DNA from: Candidatus Mediterraneibacter colneyensis
Lineage (GTDB): Bacteria; Bacillota; Clostridia; Lachnospirales; Lachnospiraceae
Direction of reading: 5' to 3'
Assembly (NCBI GenBank): GCA_019114745.1
Contig: DXEY01000089.1
Coordinates: 1 to 11,066 of the forward strand
DNA: 11,066 bases
Each line of letters opens with the position of its first letter. The stretch's first letter is position 1. Under the pieces are notes generated by a model. It ran no database searches. It worked only from the letters and a program-made list of their open reading frames with translations, and was not told the origin of the DNA. The position numbers and the translations under genes were made by a program. Positions 6,940-11,066 of this stretch are shown piece after piece.

Positions 6940-6989
6940 AGGAGCGTGCATGCTGGTAACAGGCATAAACGGATGCTCCTGAAGTTACC
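6940..6989 (+). promoter_or_regulatory. Two interleaved stems ahead of the HPr-like gene
   Basis: Stem A pairs AGGAGCGT (6940-6947) with ATGCTCCT (6973-6980), 8 bp with one G-U pair. Stem B pairs GGTAAC (6955-6960) with GTTACC (6984-6989), a perfect 6 bp. The arms alternate (A, B, A', B'), so they form a pseudoknot or, more simply, are mutually exclusive. No T-run follows. The block fills most of the gap between the S1-domain gene and the next ribosome binding site at 7008. A regulatory role is a guess; a 6-bp match can arise by chance. Confidence 0.4.
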
Positions 6990-7021
6990 GATAACATATG
7001 TATGAGGAAGGAGAACGTACT

Positions 7022-7261
7022 ATGAAGGTGCAGAACATCACAGATATAGAAGGCTTTTTCAAAGTTGTTGACGAATGTAAAGGAAAGGTGGAGCTTGTGA
7101 CAGGCGAGGGCGACAGACTGAACCTGAAGTCAAAGCTTTCCCAGTATGTATCTATGGCGAATATTTTCTCTAACGGTGAGATTCCGGAGCTGGAAGTGAT
7201 CGCTTATGAGAAAGAAGATACAGATAAACTGATCAAGTTCATGCTGGATGGCGGACAATAA
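7022..7261 (+). CDS. HPr-like (PtsH/Crh-fold) protein without the active-site histidine
   Basis: This 79-residue protein looks like a shortened relative of HPr, the PTS phosphocarrier, and of Crh, its regulatory paralogue. The match is mainly in the second half: NLKSKLSQYVSMANI at 34-48 fits HPr's regulatory serine helix (NAKSIMGLMSLGI), placing Ser37 at the Ser46 position. The ending ELEVIAYEKEDTDKLIKFML (56-75) fits the last strand and helix. The HPr active-site loop is absent and the protein contains no histidine, so it cannot carry phosphate from enzyme I. A Crh-like role answering to HPr kinase through Ser37 is possible, but inferred. Clostridia often carry an HPr-type gene before dnaE and pfkA, which supports the call. 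AAGGAG at 7008-7013 is eight bases before the chosen ATG; an in-frame ATG at 6998 lies upstream of that site. Confidence 0.65.
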   Translation: MKVQNITDIEGFFKVVDECKGKVELVTGEGDRLNLKSKLSQYVSMANIFSNGEIPELEVIAYEKEDTDKLIKFMLDGGQ

Positions 7262-7311
7262 GAGATTTTCTTTTTAACCTGAAACGGCAGTGAATATTGA
7301 AGACGACACAG

Positions 7312-7342
7312 GGGCAGTTCTCATGCAGGGAACCGCCCTTTT
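7312..7342 (+). terminator. Terminator-like hairpin just before dnaE
   Basis: GGGCAGTTC (7312-7320) pairs with GAACCGCCC (7330-7338), nine positions with one A-C mismatch, around a 9-base loop, followed at once by TTTT (7339-7342). It ends only 18 bases before the dnaE ATG and eight before its GAGGTG site. It could end most transcripts of the HPr-like gene or act as an attenuator that limits dnaE expression. The T-run is short, so termination may be partial. Confidence 0.6.
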
Positions 7343-7360
7343 GTATACCAGAGGTGAACC

Positions 7361-10300
7361 ATGAGTTTTGTACATTTACACGTCCATACGGAGTACAGCC
7401 TGCTGGACGGTTCAAATAAGATAAAAGAATATGTCGCGCGCGTAAAGGAACTCGGCATGGACAGTGCGGCGATCACAGACCACGGCGTGATGTACGGGGT
7501 GATCGATTTCTATAAGGAAGCCCTCAGCCAGGGGGTGAAGCCAATCCTGGGATGTGAGGTGTACGTGGCCCCCAATTCCCGGTTTGACCGTGAGATGACA
7601 GGGGGGGATGACAGATATTATCATCTGGTGCTTCTGGCGGAGAACAATGAAGGGTACGCAAACCTGACAAAGATCGTGTCCAAAGGATTTGTAGAGGGGT
7701 ATTACTACCGGCCCCGTGTGGACAAAGAACTTCTCAGGACGTACCACAAAGGGATCATAGCGCTGAGCGCCTGCCTCGCGGGAGAGGTACAGCGCTATAT
7801 CGTAAAGGGGCTGTATGACGAGGCGAAAAAGACTGCCCTGGAGTACAGGGATATCTTCGGTGAAGATAATTATTTCCTGGAACTTCAGGATCACGGCATA
7901 CCGGATCAGGCGCTGGTAAACCAGCAGCTCATGAAGATGTCGGAGGAGACGGGGATCGGGCTGGTGGCTACGAATGATGTGCATTATACGTACGCGGAGG
8001 ATGCGGCTGCCCACGATGTACTCCTGTGTATCCAGACGGGAAAGAAGATCACCGACGAGAACAGGATGCGTTATGAGGGGGGACAGTATTATGTCAAATC
8101 GCCTGAGGAGATGGAGAAGCTGTTCCCTTATGCACTCCAGGCGCTGGACAACACGCAGAAGATCGCGGACCGCTGTACGGTAGAGATTGAGTTTGGCGTC
8201 ACAAAACTTCCGAAGTATGACGTCCCGCTGGGGTACACTTCCTGGGAATATCTCCAGAAGCTCTGTTATGAAGGGCTGGAGCGCCGGTACGGCGAGCCCT
8301 CGGAAGAACTGACACAGAGACTGGAATATGAGCTGGACACGATCCGGGATATGGGATATGTAGATTACTTCCTTATTGTGTGGGATTTTATCAAATATGC
8401 AAAAGACCGCGGGATCGCAGTGGGTCCGGGAAGAGGGTCTGCTGCGGGAAGTATCGTGTCCTACTGTCTGGGGATCACGACGATCGATCCGCTGCGCTAT
8501 CAGCTCCTGTTTGAGCGTTTTCTGAATCCGGAACGCGTCTCCATGCCGGATATCGACGTTGATTTCTGCTTTGAGCGCCGCCAGGAAGTGATTGATTATG
8601 TGGTGAAAAAATACGGCGAAGAGTGTGTGGTACAGATCGTCACGTTTGGAACTATGGCTGCCAGAAATGCCCTGCGCGATGTTGGGCGGGTCCTGGATCT
8701 GCCTTATGCATATGTGGATACACTTGCCAAGATGGTACCCCGGGAGCTGAAGATCACCATTGATAAAGCGCTTGTGGAAAATCCGGAATTTCGGCGTGCC
8801 TACGAGACGGACGAACAGGCGAAGAACCTGATCGATATGGCAAAGAGGCTGGAAGGACTTCCCCGGCACTGCTCCATGCATGCGGCGGGAGTCGTGATCA
8901 GTGGGAAACCGGTGGACGAATATGTACCGCTTTCCAGGGCGGCGGACGGTACGGTCACGACCCAGTTTACGATGACGATCCTGGAAGAACTGGGACTTCT
9001 GAAAATGGATTTCCTGGGCCTGAGGACGCTGACCGTGATCCAGAATGCGGCAAACATGGCGAGAAAGAAGAATCCGGATCTGGATATGGATAAGCTGGAT
9101 TACGCAGACGGGAAAGTGTTTGACTATATCGGCACCGGCAATACGGACGGGATCTTCCAGCTTGAGAGCGCGGGGATGAAGAACTTTATGAAGGAGCTCA
9201 AACCCCACAGCCTGGAAGATGTCATCGCCGGAGTGGCGCTGTACCGTCCGGGTCCCATGGATTTCATCCCCCAGTATATCAAGGGAAAAAACGATGTCTC
9301 ATCGATCACTTATGACTGCCCCCAGCTTGAGCCGATCCTGGAATCGACGTACGGGTGTATCGTATATCAGGAGCAGGTGATGCAGATCGTGCGGGATCTG
9401 GCAGGCTATACTCTCGGAAGGAGCGACCTTCTGCGGCGCGCCATGTCCAAGAAGAAAGCGGACGTCATGCTGAAGGAACGGCAGATCTTCGTGTACGGCG
9501 ACGAAGAGACAAATGTGCCGGGATGTATTAAAAACGGAATAGATGAGAAAACTGCCAATAAGATCTTTGATGAGATGCTCGACTTTGCAAACTATGCATT
9601 CAACAAATCCCATGCTGCCGCGTATGCGGTCGTCACATACCAGACTGCGTGGCTGAAATACTACTATCCGGTGGAGTTTATGGCTGCGCTGATGACGTCT
9701 GTGATCGAAAATCCGTCGAAAGTGGCAGAATATATCTACGCCTGCCGGCAGATGAATATCAGGATCCTGCCGCCGGATATTAATAAGGGAGAGGCGGACT
9801 TCTCTGTCGACGGCGGAGATATCCGCTACGGCCTGGCGGCGATCAAGAGCATCGGACGTCCGGTAATACAGGCGGTGACCGAGGAGCGGAAAACCTTCGG
9901 GCCCTTTAAAAACCTGGAAGACTTCATTACCCGGATGTCGGCAAAGGACGTGCTGAACAAGCGCGCCATCGAAAATCTGATCAAGGCGGGCGCTCTGGAC
10001 GCGCTGGGCGGTACGCGCAAGCAGTTTATGAGTATCTATGTACAGATCGTGGAGCACGTCGCCCAGGAGAAGAAATATTCCATGTCCGGGCAGATGAGTC
10101 TGTTCGATCTCGTCAGCGACGAGCAGAAGAGTGAGTTCCAGATCCGCATGCCGGATGTGGGAGAGTACACAAAGGAAAATCTGCTCGCCTTTGAAAAGGA
10201 AGTGCTCGGCGTCTATATCAGCGGGCATCCGCTGGAGGCATATGAAGAGAAGTGGCGGAAGGTGACATCCGCTTCGTCGCTTGATTTCCAGCCCGGCGAG

Positions 10301-10831
10301 GAGGGACGTTCAAAAGTACGCGACGGGGCGAAAGAGATCATCGGAGGAATGATCACCGATAAGACGGTAAAGCATACAAAGACAAACCAGATGATGGCGT
10401 TTGTCACGGTGGAAGATCTTGTGGGTACGGTAGAGGTAGTCGTATTCCCGCGGGACTATGAGAAAAACCGCCAATACCTGGAAATCGATAATAAAGTATT
10501 TGTCCGGGGACGTGTCTCAGAGGAAGACGACAAGGCGAGCAAACTGATCTGTGAGAAAGTGGTTCCTTTCGATCAGACGAAGCGGGAGCTGTGGATCCGG
10601 TTCCCGGATATAGAAACATACCTGGAAGAGGAGCAGATCGTATTCGGATATCTCGCAGACTCGGAAGGGGAAGACGAAGTGGTCATCTACTGCGCTAAGG
10701 AACGGGCGGTCAAGCGCCTCCCGAGAAACAGGAACATCAGTATAAATGAACGGATTTTGAGCAGACTGATGAATCATTACGGTGAAAGCAGGATAAAAGT
10801 GGTAGAAAAAGCTATTGAAAACCATTTCTAA
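7361..10831 (+). CDS. dnaE: DNA polymerase III alpha subunit (DnaE)
   Basis: This 1156-residue replicative polymerase of the C family synthesises DNA at the fork. The N-terminal PHP domain (about 4-210) has the usual metal-site motifs: HLHVH at 5-9, Asp40-His41, Glu66, His88, Cys138 and NDVH with Asp206 and His208. The polymerase core has GPGRGS at 355-360, catalytic Asp399 and Asp401 in PDIDVDF and a third aspartate, Asp550, in KMDFLG. Fingers follow to about 790, then a helix-hairpin-helix region near 820-885. QMSLFD at 911-916 resembles a sliding-clamp-binding motif. An OB fold covers about 990-1058 and a C-terminal region the rest. GAGGTG at 7351-7356 precedes the ATG. No frameshift is seen. 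Firmicutes normally also carry PolC, not in this window, so whether this DnaE leads or assists replication cannot be told. The gene precedes pfkA, as is common in Clostridia. Confidence 0.98.
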   Translation: MSFVHLHVHTEYSLLDGSNKIKEYVARVKELGMDSAAITDHGVMYGVIDFYKEALSQGVKPILGCEVYVAPNSRFDREMTGGDDRYYHLVLLAENNEGYANLTKIVSKGFVEGYYYRPRVDKELLRTYHKGIIALSACLAGEVQRYIVKGLYDEAKKTALEYRDIFGEDNYFLELQDHGIPDQALVNQQLMKMSEETGIGLVATNDVHYTYAEDAAAHDVLLCIQTGKKITDENRMRYEGGQYYVKSPEEMEKLFPYALQALDNTQKIADRCTVEIEFGVTKLPKYDVPLGYTSWEYLQKLCYEGLERRYGEPSEELTQRLEYELDTIRDMGYVDYFLIVWDFIKYAKDRGIAVGPGRGSAAGSIVSYCLGITTIDPLRYQLLFERFLNPERVSMPDIDVDFCFERRQEVIDYVVKKYGEECVVQIVTFGTMAARNALRDVGRVLDLPYAYVDTLAKMVPRELKITIDKALVENPEFRRAYETDEQAKNLIDMAKRLEGLPRHCSMHAAGVVISGKPVDEYVPLSRAADGTVTTQFTMTILEELGLLKMDFLGLRTLTVIQNAANMARKKNPDLDMDKLDYADGKVFDYIGTGNTDGIFQLESAGMKNFMKELKPHSLEDVIAGVALYRPGPMDFIPQYIKGKNDVSSITYDCPQLEPILESTYGCIVYQEQVMQIVRDLAGYTLGRSDLLRRAMSKKKADVMLKERQIFVYGDEETNVPGCIKNGIDEKTANKIFDEMLDFANYAFNKSHAAAYAVVTYQTAWLKYYYPVEFMAALMTSVIENPSKVAEYIYACRQMNIRILPPDINKGEADFSVDGGDIRYGLAAIKSIGRPVIQAVTEERKTFGPFKNLEDFITRMSAKDVLNKRAIENLIKAGALDALGGTRKQFMSIYVQIVEHVAQEKKYSMSGQMSLFDLVSDEQKSEFQIRMPDVGEYTKENLLAFEKEVLGVYISGHPLEAYEEKWRKVTSASSLDFQPGEEGRSKVRDGAKEIIGGMITDKTVKHTKTNQMMAFVTVEDLVGTVEVVVFPRDYEKNRQYLEIDNKVFVRGRVSEEDDKASKLICEKVVPFDQTKRELWIRFPDIETYLEEEQIVFGYLADSEGEDEVVIYCAKERAVKRLPRNRNISINERILSRLMNHYGESRIKVVEKAIENHF

Positions 10832-10855
10832 ATACGGTAGAATATTCTCGGAAAA

Positions 10856-10883
10856 TTGTTAAAAATTTTTCATTAGGGAGAAT
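10856..10883 (+). promoter_or_regulatory. Possible pfkA promoter in AT-rich spacer
   Basis: TTGTTA (10856-10861) and GAGAAT (10878-10883) are 16 bases apart, each matching four of six consensus positions. They lie in an AT-rich 90-base gap between dnaE and pfkA. The same stretch could form an AT-rich 8-bp hairpin (10850-10857 with 10864-10871) without a T-run beyond it, so no clear dnaE terminator is present and read-through from dnaE is also possible. The assignment is tentative. Confidence 0.35.
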
Positions 10884-10921
10884 TTACAGTTATCTGATTT
10901 TTTAGGAAAGGTGGAGAAAAC

Positions 10922-11066
10922 ATGGCAGAGAATAATGCGATCGATAAGGAAAGATATTTGGAAGAGATCGAGGACAGCATCCGTACGATCGGAGTCCTCA
11001 CCAGCGGCGGCGATGCGCCGGGCATGAATGCGGCAATCCGTGCGGTTGTCCGTACAGCGCTCTCAA
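10922..11066 (+). CDS. pfkA: ATP-dependent 6-phosphofructokinase, N-terminal part (partial)
   Basis: The first 48 codons of 6-phosphofructokinase are present; the gene runs off the right edge. The glycolytic enzyme phosphorylates fructose 6-phosphate to fructose 1,6-bisphosphate in the cytoplasm. The motif IGVLTSGGDAPGMNAAIR at 23-40 is the family's ATP-binding start, with the GGDAPG glycine loop at 29-34. A leader of about 20 charged residues (AENNAIDKERYLEEIEDSIR) precedes it, whereas textbook bacterial PfkA begins one or two residues before IGVLTSGG. No internal Met or other start is better placed, and a GGTGGAG-type ribosome binding site fits the ATG at 10922, so the extension seems real. 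Its role is unknown. Confidence 0.95.
   Translation, partial: MAENNAIDKERYLEEIEDSIRTIGVLTSGGDAPGMNAAIRAVVRTALS

Noticed and set aside
6998..7021. Upstream ATG start for the HPr-like gene
   Set aside because: The ribosome binding site at 7008-7013 lies downstream of it and fits the ATG at 7022.
7412..9208. A 598-codon open frame on the minus strand
   Set aside because: It lies wholly opposite dnaE, has no family resemblance, and long antisense frames are common opposite codon-biased genes.
9299..10228. A 309-codon minus-strand open frame
   Set aside because: It is an antisense shadow of dnaE with no ribosome binding site or recognisable motif.
10858..10871. AT-rich hairpin as the dnaE terminator
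   Set aside because: The stem is nearly all A-T and no T-run follows it, so termination is unlikely.

Overview
The window looks like chromosomal DNA of an anaerobic Gram-positive bacterium of the class Clostridia, most likely a gut Lachnospiraceae member. This is inferred from strong GGAGG-type ribosome binding sites, moderate GC, a lipoprotein-type sugar-binding protein, the neighbourhood of S1-domain protein, HPr-like protein, dnaE and pfkA, and enzyme sequences that resemble clostridial homologues. I see no mobile element, CRISPR array, tRNA or rRNA. All supported genes lie on the + strand.

Region 1 (about 1-6011) is a sugar import and isomerisation operon. The last codons of a possible upstream gene (to base 33) and a 170-base leader precede a ribose-class ABC permease, a lipoprotein solute-binding protein and a two-domain ABC ATPase. 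Then come a RhaM/RhaU-family sugar mutarotase, a D-lyxose isomerase-family cupin enzyme and a TIM-barrel ketose 3-epimerase (D-tagatose/D-psicose 3-epimerase family). A strong rho-independent terminator at 5967-6011 closes the unit. Read together, the genes suggest uptake of a free sugar, adjustment of its anomer, aldose-ketose isomerisation and then C3 epimerisation, all without phosphorylation. No kinase is in the window, so the route must join central metabolism through a gene elsewhere, possibly upstream. Plausible substrates are rare pentoses or hexoses such as D-lyxose, L-ribose, D-mannose or D-allulose; the sequence alone does not choose among them.

Region 2 (about 6012-11066) is housekeeping. 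It holds a CvfB/YitL-type RNA-binding protein (three S1 domains plus a winged helix), a 79-residue HPr-like protein with no histidine at all, the DNA polymerase III alpha subunit DnaE with an apparently complete PHP metal site, and the start of 6-phosphofructokinase (pfkA), which runs off the window. Intergenic hairpins sit ahead of the HPr-like gene and ahead of dnaE, and an AT-rich possible promoter sits ahead of pfkA.

I see no clearly new system. The best leads are the kinase-less rare-sugar operon, the histidine-free HPr-like protein beside replication and glycolysis genes, and several intergenic RNA structures.
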